Assembly: GCF_008933155.1 (NCBI RefSeq)
Contig: NZ_WBVP01000003.1
Span: forward strand, 124,001 to 188,000
Origin: Aliivibrio finisterrensis
GTDB lineage: Bacteria > Pseudomonadota > Gammaproteobacteria > Enterobacterales > Vibrionaceae
Direction: 5' to 3'
Length of the DNA: 64,000 nt
The notes below the pieces were generated by a model that worked only from the letters and a program-made list of their open reading frames with translations, was not told where the DNA came from and searched no databases. A program made the position numbers and the translations under genes. Shown here in pieces: positions 9,354 to 18,305 of the stretch; the stretch's first letter is position 1, and every line of letters starts with the position of its first letter.

Positions 9354-9597
9354 CTACCTCTAGAGGGGTACTTGTTCTTAAGTCCATATTTAAATTTTAC
9401 TTTATTCGTAACTAAAAATTACCGCCTTTGTTCTCACTTTGTAACCGCATGGACGATTTAGCAATTAAATCGGAGTTTTTGACAAGTATTTATTGTAAAT
9501 AGGAAATAGACTCTTTCGCAACTTGCTTTAATAATAAAAAAACCAGTAGAAGCATAATCGTTTAGTTAATCATGTCAGATAATTAGAGGAAACAGGT

Positions 9598-12500
9598 ATG
9601 TTTCATGCGAAAGATGTATTGTCTTCATCCATTATTAATCACTCTTTACCTACGTTATGGTCGGCCATTTCTCCCATTTATATGGTAGATGAAGCTCAAT
9701 GGTTAAAAGAGCTTATCCCACTAGCTCAACCGAGTGAGCAAGAAGCCAACATGATGAGAGATCAGGCGGCTCAACTTATTCAACGTGTCCGTAATGATAA
9801 GCAAGCTGTGCAAATGATTGATGCGTTGTTATTAGAATACAGCCTAGATACTAAAGAAGGCATATTATTGATGTGTCTTGCTGAAGCCTTAATGCGTATT
9901 CCTGATGCAGAAACGGCCGATGCACTTATTCGTGATAAGTTAAGTGTTGCTGATTGGAAATCACATCTTAAAAATTCAGATTCGACGTTTGTAAATGCCT
10001 CAACGTGGGGATTATTGCTGACGGGTAAAGTCGTCAGTATGGACGTAAAAGCAGATGGTTCACCTTCTAATGCCATTAGCCGTTTAGTCAATAAATTCTC
10101 AGAGCCTGTGATCCGTCAAGCCATGAACCAAGCGATGAAGATCATGGGACACCAATTTGTATTGGGCAGAACCATTGAAGAAGCGCAGAAAAAAGGTAAG
10201 GCGATGCGCGAGAAGGGCTATACCTACTCCTTTGATATGCTTGGTGAAGCAGCATTAACCCAATCAGATGCTCATAAGTATTTTAAAGATTACATCATGG
10301 CGATAGAAAGTGTAGGCCGTGCCGCGAGTATTGCTGGCTCACCAGATCCTACTGTATCTATTAAGCTATCCGCATTGCATCCTCGCTATGAAATGGCGAA
10401 TAAAGTTCGCGTGATGGGGGAGATGTGCGACACGGTTCTTAAATTGCTTGAGCGTGCGCGTGAATTGGATGTTGGTATCACGATTGATGCAGAAGAGATG
10501 GATCGTTTAGAGCTTTCTTTAGCGTTATTTGAAAAGTTATATCGCAGCGACATTGTCAAAGGCTGGGGTAAATTTGGCATTGTAGTGCAAGCGTACTCTA
10601 AGCGTGCGTTGCCAGTTCTCGTTTGGTTAACGGCACTCGCAAAAGAGCAGGGTGATATGATCCCACTTCGTTTAGTGAAAGGTGCTTATTGGGATACTGA
10701 ACTTAAAATATCTCAACAATTTGGTTTTGCACGTTACCCTGTGTTTACACGTAAAGAAGCGACGGATGTTTCTTATTTAGCCTGCGCGCGCTATTTATTA
10801 AGTGGTCATGTAAAGGGCAACATCTTTCCGCAATTTGCTAGCCATAACGCACATACTGTTGCAGCGATATCATCAATGGCAACCCATGATGAATTTGAAT
10901 TTCAACGACTTCATGGTATGGGAGATGCGTTATATGATCATGCAATGGCGATGTTTAATCGCAATGTTCGCATTTACGCTCCAGTGGGAAGCCATAAAGA
11001 TCTACTGCCTTATTTAGTGCGTCGTTTACTTGAAAATGGTGCAAACAGCTCGTTTGTTCACCGTTTAGTTGATGCCAATTGCCCAATAGACAACCTGACT
11101 GAACATCCTGTTGATGCGCTATTAGCTTGCCCTTCTCTAGAGAATCAATTGATCCCATTGCCACCTCAAATTTTCTCGGATCGTAAAAATTCATACAGTA
11201 TTAATTTAGATGTAGAGAGTGAAGCTCAGCCGTTTGAAGCATTGGTTAAAGAGCAGATGACTACGTATTGGCAAGGTGGTCCAATCGTTAACAATAGCCG
11301 TTATTACGAAAGCATGATCAAGGATAATGCTGCTGACTTACACAAGATTACTTCGCCATATGACAGGCGTAATAATGTTGGTTCATTAGTATGGAGCTCT
11401 GAAGAGCAAGTCTCAGACGCATTGACTATTGCTCATGATTACTTTCCAACATGGCAGAGTACGCCAGTATCAGAACGTGCTGAGTACTTAGACTTATTGG
11501 CGAATAAACTTGAAGAAAACATGCCAGAGTTGGTTGCTTTATGTCATAAAGAAGCAGGGAAAACCATCCATGATAGTATTGATGAAGTGCGTGAAGCGGT
11601 GGATTTTTGTCGTTATTACGCCGTTCAAGCCAAACTGAATTTCGCCACCCCTGAAACCATTGTTGGTTTTGACGATGTCTCGCACCAAATTGCGCGTCAA
11701 GGTCGTGGTGTCTTTGTATGTATTAGCCCTTGGAATTTCCCATTAGCAATTTTCCTAGGTCAAGTTACGGCAGCACTCGTTGCAGGTAACACCGTGATTG
11801 CAAAACCGGCAGAGCAAACATCATTAATCGCGGTTCGAGCGATGGAGATGCTATTAGAGACAGGCATTGCGCCACAAGCGGTTCACTTATTACCTGGGGA
11901 TGGTAAAACGGTTGGTGCGCCATTAACCTCAGATCATCGTGTAGCAGGGGTTGCCTTCACAGGTTCAACGGAAACCGCGCAATTAATTAATCGCACTTTA
12001 GCCAATCGAACCTTTGAAGGTAATGGCGTAGCTCCGGTGCCTTTTATCGCTGAAACGGGTGGTCAAAACGCAATGATAGTCGACAGTACTGCACTGCCTG
12101 AACAAGTGGTGCGTGATGTCATGCGATCTGCATTTGCATCTGCTGGTCAACGTTGTTCTGCACTGCGAGTGTTGTTTGTTCAACAAGACATCGCAGACAG
12201 AATTATTAATTTAATCAAAGGGGCAATGGTTGAACTAAACGTTGGTTTACCTGAACTGCATTGCACGGATGTTGGTCCTGTTATCGATTTAAAAGCCAAA
12301 GAGAAGTTGCTCGCGCATATTGAAAAAATGACATTAGAGGGCAAATTGGTTGCTCAAGCTGAGTTACCAGATTGGTCTGAAAAAGGGGATTTTGTACCGC
12401 CAAGTGCGTTTGAAATTGACTCCATTAGCCAATTAGAAAATGAGCAATTTGGTCCTATTCTTCATATTGTGCGCTTTAAAGCCAGTAAGATTGATAAGGT

Positions 12501-12759
12501 GGCTTCTGACATCAACTCAACAGGGTTTGGTTTAACCCTGGGGATTCATAGTCGTAATGAAGTGACATACACGCGAATTGAGAAAAACATCAAGGTGGGT
12601 AACTGCTATATCAATCGTGATCAAGTTGGTGCGGTCGTTGGAGTTCAACCATTTGGTGGCCAAGGGTTATCGGGTACAGGACCAAAAGCGGGTGGGCCTC
12701 GTTATTTATTCCGGTACACCCAAGCACAACAAATTTCCCCTGCTATTGGAGCTAAATGA
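9598..12759 (+). CDS. putA: Bifunctional proline dehydrogenase / P5C dehydrogenase PutA, 1053 aa
   Basis: Oxidises proline to glutamate in two steps. An FAD-dependent proline dehydrogenase barrel occupies about residues 90-470 (RLVKGAYWDTEL near 358; substrate-site helix ending RRLLENGANSSFVHR). The NAD-dependent aldehyde dehydrogenase half occupies about 540-1040, with catalytic Glu819 in AETGGQN and Cys853 in GQRCSALR. There is no N-terminal ribbon-helix-helix domain, unlike E. coli PutA (1320 aa), so it is probably not a repressor. The protein also stops early: the C-terminal domain found in long PutAs is encoded by the next gene. AGAGGAAAC gives the ribosome binding site. Confidence 0.95.
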   Translation: MFHAKDVLSSSIINHSLPTLWSAISPIYMVDEAQWLKELIPLAQPSEQEANMMRDQAAQLIQRVRNDKQAVQMIDALLLEYSLDTKEGILLMCLAEALMRIPDAETADALIRDKLSVADWKSHLKNSDSTFVNASTWGLLLTGKVVSMDVKADGSPSNAISRLVNKFSEPVIRQAMNQAMKIMGHQFVLGRTIEEAQKKGKAMREKGYTYSFDMLGEAALTQSDAHKYFKDYIMAIESVGRAASIAGSPDPTVSIKLSALHPRYEMANKVRVMGEMCDTVLKLLERARELDVGITIDAEEMDRLELSLALFEKLYRSDIVKGWGKFGIVVQAYSKRALPVLVWLTALAKEQGDMIPLRLVKGAYWDTELKISQQFGFARYPVFTRKEATDVSYLACARYLLSGHVKGNIFPQFASHNAHTVAAISSMATHDEFEFQRLHGMGDALYDHAMAMFNRNVRIYAPVGSHKDLLPYLVRRLLENGANSSFVHRLVDANCPIDNLTEHPVDALLACPSLENQLIPLPPQIFSDRKNSYSINLDVESEAQPFEALVKEQMTTYWQGGPIVNNSRYYESMIKDNAADLHKITSPYDRRNNVGSLVWSSEEQVSDALTIAHDYFPTWQSTPVSERAEYLDLLANKLEENMPELVALCHKEAGKTIHDSIDEVREAVDFCRYYAVQAKLNFATPETIVGFDDVSHQIARQGRGVFVCISPWNFPLAIFLGQVTAALVAGNTVIAKPAEQTSLIAVRAMEMLLETGIAPQAVHLLPGDGKTVGAPLTSDHRVAGVAFTGSTETAQLINRTLANRTFEGNGVAPVPFIAETGGQNAMIVDSTALPEQVVRDVMRSAFASAGQRCSALRVLFVQQDIADRIINLIKGAMVELNVGLPELHCTDVGPVIDLKAKEKLLAHIEKMTLEGKLVAQAELPDWSEKGDFVPPSAFEIDSISQLENEQFGPILHIVRFKASKIDKVASDINSTGFGLTLGIHSRNEVTYTRIEKNIKVGNCYINRDQVGAVVGVQPFGGQGLSGTGPKAGGPRYLFRYTQAQQISPAIGAK

Positions 12760-12773
12760 GAAAGGAGAACCTC

Positions 12774-13481
12774 ATGACAACAACTACTCATATTATTAAA
12801 TCAGCACTTTCTCAAGGTCAACTGGAGTGGCAAGCGGATTCATTCTCAACAAGAATGAAAAAATTATTACGTTGGTCAGAGTATTTAGCGGAGCATCCTG
12901 ATTTTGGTGTTCTGGCAGCAAAAATGGTACGTTTCCAATGTCAAAGAGCAATGCAGTTAATTTCTGAAACGGAGTTAATGCCGGGGCCAACAGGGGAGAG
13001 TAACGAGCTTTACACGGCAGCGAGAGGTGTTTTTTACATCACATCGGATGAAAATTCATCGGTTGTGGCCTTGGTTGGGCAAATAACTGCGGCATTAGTA
13101 GCAGGAAACGCTATTATTGTCGCCCTTTCGAGTCAGGATACGAAACTAACTTCAGTTATTCTTGAGGGGTTGCATCAAGCTAAAGTTCCAAGATTGGCAG
13201 CTCAGCAGGCAGAGTTTGCAATAACAGACATTAATGATGTTCGTTTAGCTGGCGTCTGCTTTGTTGGTAATGAGCAAAAATCGATAGCGCTCAACCAACA
13301 ACTTGCAAAACGAGAGGGGTTATTAGCGCAATTGATCGCAGAAACGGATCAAGAGCGTCTATCAAATGTTACCGATCCTCATTTTGTTCTACGCTTTATC
13401 ACAGAGCGTACACGAACAATCAATGTGACAGCAGTAGGTGGTAATGCCACCTTGCTAGAGCTTGGGGGTGGTAATCACTGA
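12774..13481 (+). CDS. Separate PutA C-terminal (ALDH-superfamily-like) domain protein, 235 aa
   Basis: The ATG at 12774 follows AAAGGAG; the longer reading from 12756 has no such site. It begins 14 bases after putA, so it is co-transcribed. It looks like a degenerate aldehyde dehydrogenase (LVGQITAALVAGNAIIV, AGVCFVGNE) but has no catalytic Cys/Glu pair. PGPTGESN near residue 64 and the end TINVTAVGGNATLLELG match, from memory, the C-terminal domain of E. coli PutA, whose last residues are NTAAAGGNASLMTIG. I infer a split-off PutA tail that docks on PutA to cap the aldehyde channel and P5C site. Automatic labels such as 'P5C dehydrogenase' would be misleading. Confidence 0.75.
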   Translation: MTTTTHIIKSALSQGQLEWQADSFSTRMKKLLRWSEYLAEHPDFGVLAAKMVRFQCQRAMQLISETELMPGPTGESNELYTAARGVFYITSDENSSVVALVGQITAALVAGNAIIVALSSQDTKLTSVILEGLHQAKVPRLAAQQAEFAITDINDVRLAGVCFVGNEQKSIALNQQLAKREGLLAQLIAETDQERLSNVTDPHFVLRFITERTRTINVTAVGGNATLLELGGGNH

Positions 13482-13539
13482 TAATTACTATTGATACTAA
13501 GTTTGGATAAAACCTTGTCCAGCAGGTATTAGAAATCAT

Positions 13540-13596
13540 CGTCGTTATTGCACCATAATAATAGAGCCTTGATGCTCATATACAGCAATAACGACG
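13540..13596. repeat. 12-bp inverted repeat upstream of putP
   Basis: CGTCGTTATTGC (13540-13551) and GCAATAACGACG (13585-13596) are perfect complements around a 33-base loop, 35 bases before putP. No T-tract follows. A regulatory stem or an operator separating putP expression from the upstream put genes is plausible. Confidence 0.65.
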
Positions 13597-13630
13597 TTAA
13601 GTTTACTGCCAATAATATAAAGGAAATATA

Positions 13631-15127
13631 ATGATTGAAAATAATTTTGCCATTACAGGGACGTTTATCGCTTACCTGATAATGATGCTCGCAATTGGGG
13701 TTTATGCATACAAACGAACAAACAGTTCATCTGATTACTTTTTAGGCGGCCGAACATTAGGGCCATGGCCTGCAGCGTTATCTGCAGGGGCTTCTGACAT
13801 GAGTGGTTGGTTATTACTTGGTCTGCCAGGCTATGCTTACGCGGCAGGTTTAGAGTCGTTATGGCTTGCCGGTGGTTTATTAGTAGGTACGTGGTTGAAC
13901 TGGCTCATTTGCGCGAAACGTTTACGAACTTACAGCATAACTACTGATGACTCATTAACACTTCCTGAATTTTTATCACGCCGTTTTAATGATAAATCTA
14001 AACTAATTCAAACCATTTCAGCGTTGTTTATTTTGCTGTTCTTCCTTTTCTATACAAGTTCTGGTTTGGTTGCTGGTGGTAAATTATTTGAAACTGTATT
14101 TGGTCTAGATTACAAAATAGCGGTGGTTATTGGTACGCTTTGTGTTGTGTCTTATACCTTATTTGGTGGTTTCTTAGCGGTAGCTTGGACTGATTTAGTT
14201 CAAGGTCTATTAATGTCTGCGGCGTTGTTGATTGTTCCTATTGCAGCCATGCAAGGTGGTTTTGGTCAGTTGAGTGCGGATTTAGTTGCGATTAACCCAG
14301 AGCTTATGACGCTATGGACAGGCATGGATGGTAAACCGCTAAGTGCGATTGCGATTATTTCATTAGTGGCTTGGGGCCTTGGTTACTTTGGTCAGCCACA
14401 CATCCTAGCGCGTTTCCTTGCTTCTCGCACAAACAGAGAGTTGACGACTGCTCGTCGAATCGCCGTAGTATGGACAGCGTTATCAATGGTTGGTGCTGTG
14501 TTGGTCGGTCTTGTTGGTTTACTTTATGTAAATGGCTCAATGGCAGGTCAAGCGATTGATGGCGAAAAAATCTTCATGCTATTAGTGAATGCGATGTTCC
14601 ACCCAGTTATTGCTGGCATCTTATTGGCTGCGATCCTTGCTGCCATCATGAGTACTGCTGATTCACAATTATTAGTTTCTTCTTCAGCATTATCTGAAGA
14701 TCTATATAAGCAATTACTGAAAAAAGACGCAACCAGTAAAGAGGTTGTCAGCGTAGGACGAATTGCAGTGATTGTTTTATCACTTATTGCATTAGCGTTA
14801 GCGATGAGCCCTGATAGTTCAGTGCTTGGTTTGGTTTCTTATGCGTGGGCAGGTTTTGGTGCTGCATTTGGACCTGCAATAGTGCTAAGTCTTTACTGGA
14901 AAGGAATGAACCGTAATGGCGCTCTTGCTGGTATCGTTGTTGGTGGTATCACGATTGTTGTGTGGAAACAGCTAACAGGCGGTTGGTTCGATGTGTACGA
15001 AATTGTACCAGGGATTATTTTCGCAACGACGGCAATTATTGCTGTGAGTAAGTTGACAGGTAAACCTGAAGAAGCGGTCGCTCAGCAACATGAGAAATTT
15101 GAACGTAACTTGGTTGAGTTTGAATAA
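13631..15127 (+). CDS. putP: Sodium/proline symporter PutP, 498 aa
   Basis: Sodium:solute symporter family inner-membrane protein with about 13 membrane spans and the family's GGRTLGPWPAALSAGASDMSGW segment near residue 38, plus the sodium-site region AAIMSTADSQLLVSSSAL in the middle. E. coli PutP has 502 residues. It imports proline for the PutA pair encoded upstream. AAGGAAAT precedes the ATG. A strong terminator follows. Whether putP shares the putA transcript or has its own promoter in the 149-base gap is not shown. Confidence 0.95.
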   Translation: MIENNFAITGTFIAYLIMMLAIGVYAYKRTNSSSDYFLGGRTLGPWPAALSAGASDMSGWLLLGLPGYAYAAGLESLWLAGGLLVGTWLNWLICAKRLRTYSITTDDSLTLPEFLSRRFNDKSKLIQTISALFILLFFLFYTSSGLVAGGKLFETVFGLDYKIAVVIGTLCVVSYTLFGGFLAVAWTDLVQGLLMSAALLIVPIAAMQGGFGQLSADLVAINPELMTLWTGMDGKPLSAIAIISLVAWGLGYFGQPHILARFLASRTNRELTTARRIAVVWTALSMVGAVLVGLVGLLYVNGSMAGQAIDGEKIFMLLVNAMFHPVIAGILLAAILAAIMSTADSQLLVSSSALSEDLYKQLLKKDATSKEVVSVGRIAVIVLSLIALALAMSPDSSVLGLVSYAWAGFGAAFGPAIVLSLYWKGMNRNGALAGIVVGGITIVVWKQLTGGWFDVYEIVPGIIFATTAIIAVSKLTGKPEEAVAQQHEKFERNLVEFE

Positions 15128-15153
15128 ACGTTTTTATTAAAACAATATAGATG

Positions 15154-15187
15154 AAAGCCCCAGAAAGCCTCTTTTTGGGGCTTTTTT
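15154..15187 (+). terminator. Intrinsic terminator after putP
   Basis: AAAGCCCCA (15154-15162) pairs with TGGGGCTTT (15176-15184), followed by T residues to 15187. It closes the put gene cluster. Confidence 0.9.
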
Positions 15188-15282
15188 GTATGTTCAATGA
15201 AATGAAACTGTTACAATCCATGCACTTTAAAAAGAAATAATACTAATGTAACTAATTAGATCGTATTACTAGGAGAGTAAAC

Positions 15283-15642
15283 ATGAAATTAATTCGTTTC
15301 GTGCTTGGAAAAGTCATTTTAGGTTTGGATTGTGTATTTTCACCTTCAGGTGTAAAACGCGATCCTGCAAAGCAAGCCGAGATAGATGCAGAAACAGCAA
15401 ACTATTCACTATACCAATTTGAAGCATGTCCATTCTGTGTGAAAGTTCGTCGTACAATTAAGCGTCAATCATTAAAGATCGAACTGCGTGATGCTAAAAA
15501 TAATGAGCAGCATAGATCTGAATTATTAGCCGGCGGTGGCCGTGTAAAAGTGCCATGCCTGCGAATTGATAAAGATGGCGAAACAACATGGATGTATGAA
15601 TCGTCAGATATTATGGCCTTCTTAGAGGAAAAATATCCTTAG
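15283..15642 (+). CDS. Membrane-anchored glutaredoxin-like protein, 119 aa
   Basis: Glutaredoxin/GST-N thioredoxin fold with the dithiol active site CPFC at residues 49-52, the cis-proline region RVKVPCLRI and a C-terminal ESSDIMAFLEEKYP helix. An N-terminal hydrophobic stretch (about residues 4-20) suggests a membrane anchor or a signal-like tail. Such proteins reduce disulfides or glutathione adducts. AGGAGAG precedes the ATG. It stands alone between putP and a small ORF; no partner is evident. Confidence 0.85.
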   Translation: MKLIRFVLGKVILGLDCVFSPSGVKRDPAKQAEIDAETANYSLYQFEACPFCVKVRRTIKRQSLKIELRDAKNNEQHRSELLAGGGRVKVPCLRIDKDGETTWMYESSDIMAFLEEKYP

Positions 15643-15900
15643 TATTCACAAGGTTGTGAGTACCCATAAAGTAGTGGTTAAAGGCGGGCTTATTGATAGT
15701 TCGCTTTTTAATGTGTTTTTTTTGTAAAATTACAGCTTTTTTATTAATGAAATTTACTTGTTAATAGTTCTATTATTAGCCATTTTTGTACCTTTATGAG
15801 ACTCAAGTCACAAAATGCTTGGCTTTAAGTTAATGTTAGGTTAAACTTCTCTTCGTGACTTGATTCACAAATAAAATAAAAACACATTAGGCTAGTTATT

Positions 15901-16143
15901 ATGGAAAAAATGAGTATGACTCATAAATGGTCAATTAAAAATTGTCCCAAGGATATAGAGAGCCAAGTTTTATCTGTTATTGGACTAATCGATAAGAAAG
16001 GTTCAGCATCTGACATGGATCTCTGTAAGATCTTTGGTGAAGTTCTGTGGAGTGATGGGAAATATTTCAATTCTCATGCATTTCGCTTCTTATTTGATCA
16101 TGAGACTCTTTCATGTGAAGTAACGAAGAGACACTTACACTAA
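15901..16143 (+). CDS. Small hypothetical protein, 80 aa
   Basis: I do not recognise it. The product is soluble, mixed charge, with helical segments, three cysteines and several histidines, and no signal or membrane segment. It is preceded by an AT-rich 258-base gap and followed 23 bases later by a good terminator, which supports a real single-gene unit. The ribosome binding site is poor (TTAGGC, 10 bases upstream), and the second Met at codon 4 or the third at codon 6 could be the true start. Confidence 0.55.
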   Translation: MEKMSMTHKWSIKNCPKDIESQVLSVIGLIDKKGSASDMDLCKIFGEVLWSDGKYFNSHAFRFLFDHETLSCEVTKRHLH

Positions 16144-16165
16144 AGCAAACAAGCTATGTATTTTT

Positions 16166-16201
16166 AAGGTCATTATTGTTCCCCCGATAATGGCCTTTTT
16201 T
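16166..16201 (+). terminator. Intrinsic terminator
   Basis: AAGGTCATTAT (16166-16176) pairs with ATAATGGCCTT (16187-16197) with one G-U pair and a C-rich loop, followed by T residues. It ends the small 80-aa gene. Confidence 0.85.
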
Positions 16202-16314
16202 ATTGTCTGTTATAAACCAAACTAACCATTTTCTACTCTCTAAAAAAACCTCTTTGAACGCAATAAACCTTACATTAAGTGCGTCTTTACAATCTTTACT
16301 TTTTTATTCTGGTG

Positions 16315-16333
16315 AATGCGAATCGTTTTCATT
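16315..16333 (+). promoter_or_regulatory. Fur box before the siderophore uptake operon
   Basis: AATGCGAATCGTTTTCATT is a near-palindrome and, by my count, matches 16 of 19 positions of the AATGAGAATCATTCTCATT form of the Fur consensus. It lies 47 bases before the binding-protein start, where a Fur site would cover the promoter. This predicts repression by iron. Confidence 0.7.
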
Positions 16334-16379
16334 ATAGTGATATTTAAATACGAACAATTATCACTTGAGTGTAAAGAAT

Positions 16380-17285
16380 ATGAAAAAAAGTATCGCTACA
16401 ATGTTATTTGGTTTAGTGGTTTCTGCATCAAGTTATGCGGAAACTATTACGGTTTCTCACCAACTAGGTAAAACAACGCTTGAGACAAAACCTCAGCGTG
16501 TTGTTGTGATTGGAACGGGAACTTTAGATGCCATTGATTACTTTGGTATCAAGCCAGTAGCGGTTACTCAAGCAACCACAATGCCTCCCTATTTATTAAA
16601 GTACAAAGCTAAAGAGTTTGCTTCTTCTGGTAGTTTAAGTGAGCCAGATTTTGAAACGATTTATATGCAGAAGCCAGATGTGATCATTATTGGCTCTCGT
16701 GCTGTTAAAGCCTACAAAGAGTTATCTGAAATCGCACCAACCATCGTCTTTACTGCGGATTCAGAAAGCTATTGGGAGAGTACACAGCAACAATGGCGCA
16801 TGCTAGGTAATGTCTTTGAGATTCAAGATAAAGTTGAAGCAAAAATAGCGAGTGTAGACACTGAGTTCAAAGCGATTGCTGAACACAACAAAACAAATAA
16901 TGTTGCAGCGTTAACAGTAATGAGCGCAGGCGGTAATATTACGACTTTTGGTGCGCAATCTCGTTTTTCTGCTATCTATAAAGATTTTGGTTTTAATGAA
17001 GCGGTAGAAGGCATTAAAGAATCTCGCCATGGTGATTTGGTATCGTATGAGTTTATTCGTAATGTGAACCCATCAAACCTTCTTATTGTTGATAAAGATA
17101 AGTTAATTAACAAAGATAAAAGCCGAACACGTGAAGAGTTTGCTAACCCATTAGTGAAAGCAACCGATGCCTATAAAAATGACAGCTTAACCTATCTTGA
17201 TATCAATGCATGGTATCTAGCAATTGCAGGTGTTACCGCAACAGACCAAATGATTGCGGATGTGAAACAGTCTATTCATCTTTAA
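16380..17285 (+). CDS. vctP: Periplasmic catechol-siderophore-binding protein (VctP/FatB/CeuE-like), 301 aa
   Basis: Substrate-binding protein of an iron-siderophore ABC importer. A signal peptide (MKKSIATMLFGLVVSASSYA) is visible from the ATG at 16380; an upstream in-frame TTG adds only five residues. The two-lobed FecB/CeuE fold shows as RVVVIGTGTLDAIDYFGIKPVAVTQ... and KPDVIIIGSR. The gene order binding protein, permease, permease, ATPase is that of Vibrio cholerae vctPDGC. The siderophore cannot be read from sequence; VctP/FatB/CeuE relatives take catecholate ligands. A Fur box precedes it. Confidence 0.85.
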   Translation: MKKSIATMLFGLVVSASSYAETITVSHQLGKTTLETKPQRVVVIGTGTLDAIDYFGIKPVAVTQATTMPPYLLKYKAKEFASSGSLSEPDFETIYMQKPDVIIIGSRAVKAYKELSEIAPTIVFTADSESYWESTQQQWRMLGNVFEIQDKVEAKIASVDTEFKAIAEHNKTNNVAALTVMSAGGNITTFGAQSRFSAIYKDFGFNEAVEGIKESRHGDLVSYEFIRNVNPSNLLIVDKDKLINKDKSRTREEFANPLVKATDAYKNDSLTYLDINAWYLAIAGVTATDQMIADVKQSIHL

Positions 17286-17317
17286 GTTTGATCATTATTT
17301 ATTTTTAATTCCACTGT

Positions 17318-17350
17318 AAAGCGTGCTATTTCTTTGAGATAGCACGCTTT
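17318..17350 (+). terminator. Intercistronic hairpin between binding protein and permease genes
   Basis: AAAGCGTGCTAT (17318-17329) and ATAGCACGCTTT (17339-17350) form a perfect 12-bp stem with a 9-base loop, ending 8 bases before the Shine-Dalgarno of the next gene. Only three T follow, so it is at best a leaky terminator. It probably protects the upstream mRNA so that binding protein is made in excess over permease. Confidence 0.6.
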
Positions 17351-17369
17351 GTGCAGGCTGAGGTTAGCT

Positions 17370-18305
17370 TTGAAAAAGTTATTGCTTGTTCTTATTGTGC
17401 TGAGCTTTGCTTCGGTATTTATCGGTGTTGCTGACTTGCCGTTGTCAGCTATTTTTCGAGGAGATACAGAAGCGCTAGAACTCCTTGTTGTAAGTCGTCT
17501 CCCACGTTTATTGGCTATTTTATTATCTGGTGCAGGCCTGAGTATTGCAGGCTTAATCATGCAACAGATCAGCCAAAACCGATTTGCAGCACCATCAACC
17601 TCTGGCACCATCGAGTGTGCAATGTTGGGTTATGTATTGAGCTTAGTGATCTTTGGGCATGGCGATAACTTATTGCTGATTTTTGCAATGGCGATTGGCG
17701 GTACACTTCTTTTTATTCAATTCATTCATCGTATTCAATTTAAAAACGCCATCTATGTGCCTCTAATTGGCATCATTTTTGGTAACGTTGTTTCTTCTGC
17801 TGCAACCTTTGTCGCGTATAAATACGATGCAGTTCAGAACCTTTCTGCATGGACGGTCGCGAACTTCGCTAATATTCTGCAAGGTAACTATGAGCTGTTA
17901 TACATTGCTGTGCCAATTTCAGTGATCAGCTATTGGTACGCGACGCGTTTATCTGCCGTTGGTATGGGAAAAGATTTTGCGACCAATATTGGTCTGAAGT
18001 ACAAGCAAATTCTATTTCTCGGTATTATTTTAGTCTCTGTTATGTCAGCAACGGTAGTGATGATTGTTGGTCAATTGCCTTTTCTTGGTTTAATCGTACC
18101 AAACTTAGTTGCTCAGTTTTATGGTGATAACCTACGAAGAAACATCCCTCTAACGGCGATTGTTGGCGCGATATTAATTCTTGTGTGTGACGTTGTAGGA
18201 CGTGTGATCATTTTCCCTTATGAAATTCCAATCTCTATGATCATCAGTATTCTTGGTGGAATGGTGTTTATTTTCTTTATCGTTAAAGGTAAACAAAATG
18301 TCTGA
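17370..18305 (+). CDS. vctD: Iron-siderophore ABC permease VctD-like, 311 aa
   Basis: FecCD-family inner-membrane permease with about nine to ten membrane spans. Start is a TTG at 17370 (reads MKKLLLVLIVL), placed five bases after TGAGGT; the longer reading from 17349 runs through the hairpin and is unlikely. The motif GLIVPNLVAQFYGDNLRR near the end is the cytoplasmic loop that contacts the ATPase. It forms the channel with the next gene product. The stop overlaps the next start by 8 bases. Confidence 0.85.
   Translation: MKKLLLVLIVLSFASVFIGVADLPLSAIFRGDTEALELLVVSRLPRLLAILLSGAGLSIAGLIMQQISQNRFAAPSTSGTIECAMLGYVLSLVIFGHGDNLLLIFAMAIGGTLLFIQFIHRIQFKNAIYVPLIGIIFGNVVSSAATFVAYKYDAVQNLSAWTVANFANILQGNYELLYIAVPISVISYWYATRLSAVGMGKDFATNIGLKYKQILFLGIILVSVMSATVVMIVGQLPFLGLIVPNLVAQFYGDNLRRNIPLTAIVGAILILVCDVVGRVIIFPYEIPISMIISILGGMVFIFFIVKGKQNV

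Noticed and set aside
9478-9505. TTGACA-like promoter upstream of putA
   Set aside because: No -10 box at a suitable spacing.
12578-12799. 73-aa ORF overlapping the putA end
   Set aside because: Out-of-frame shadow of putA; the real downstream gene starts at 12774 with its own Shine-Dalgarno.
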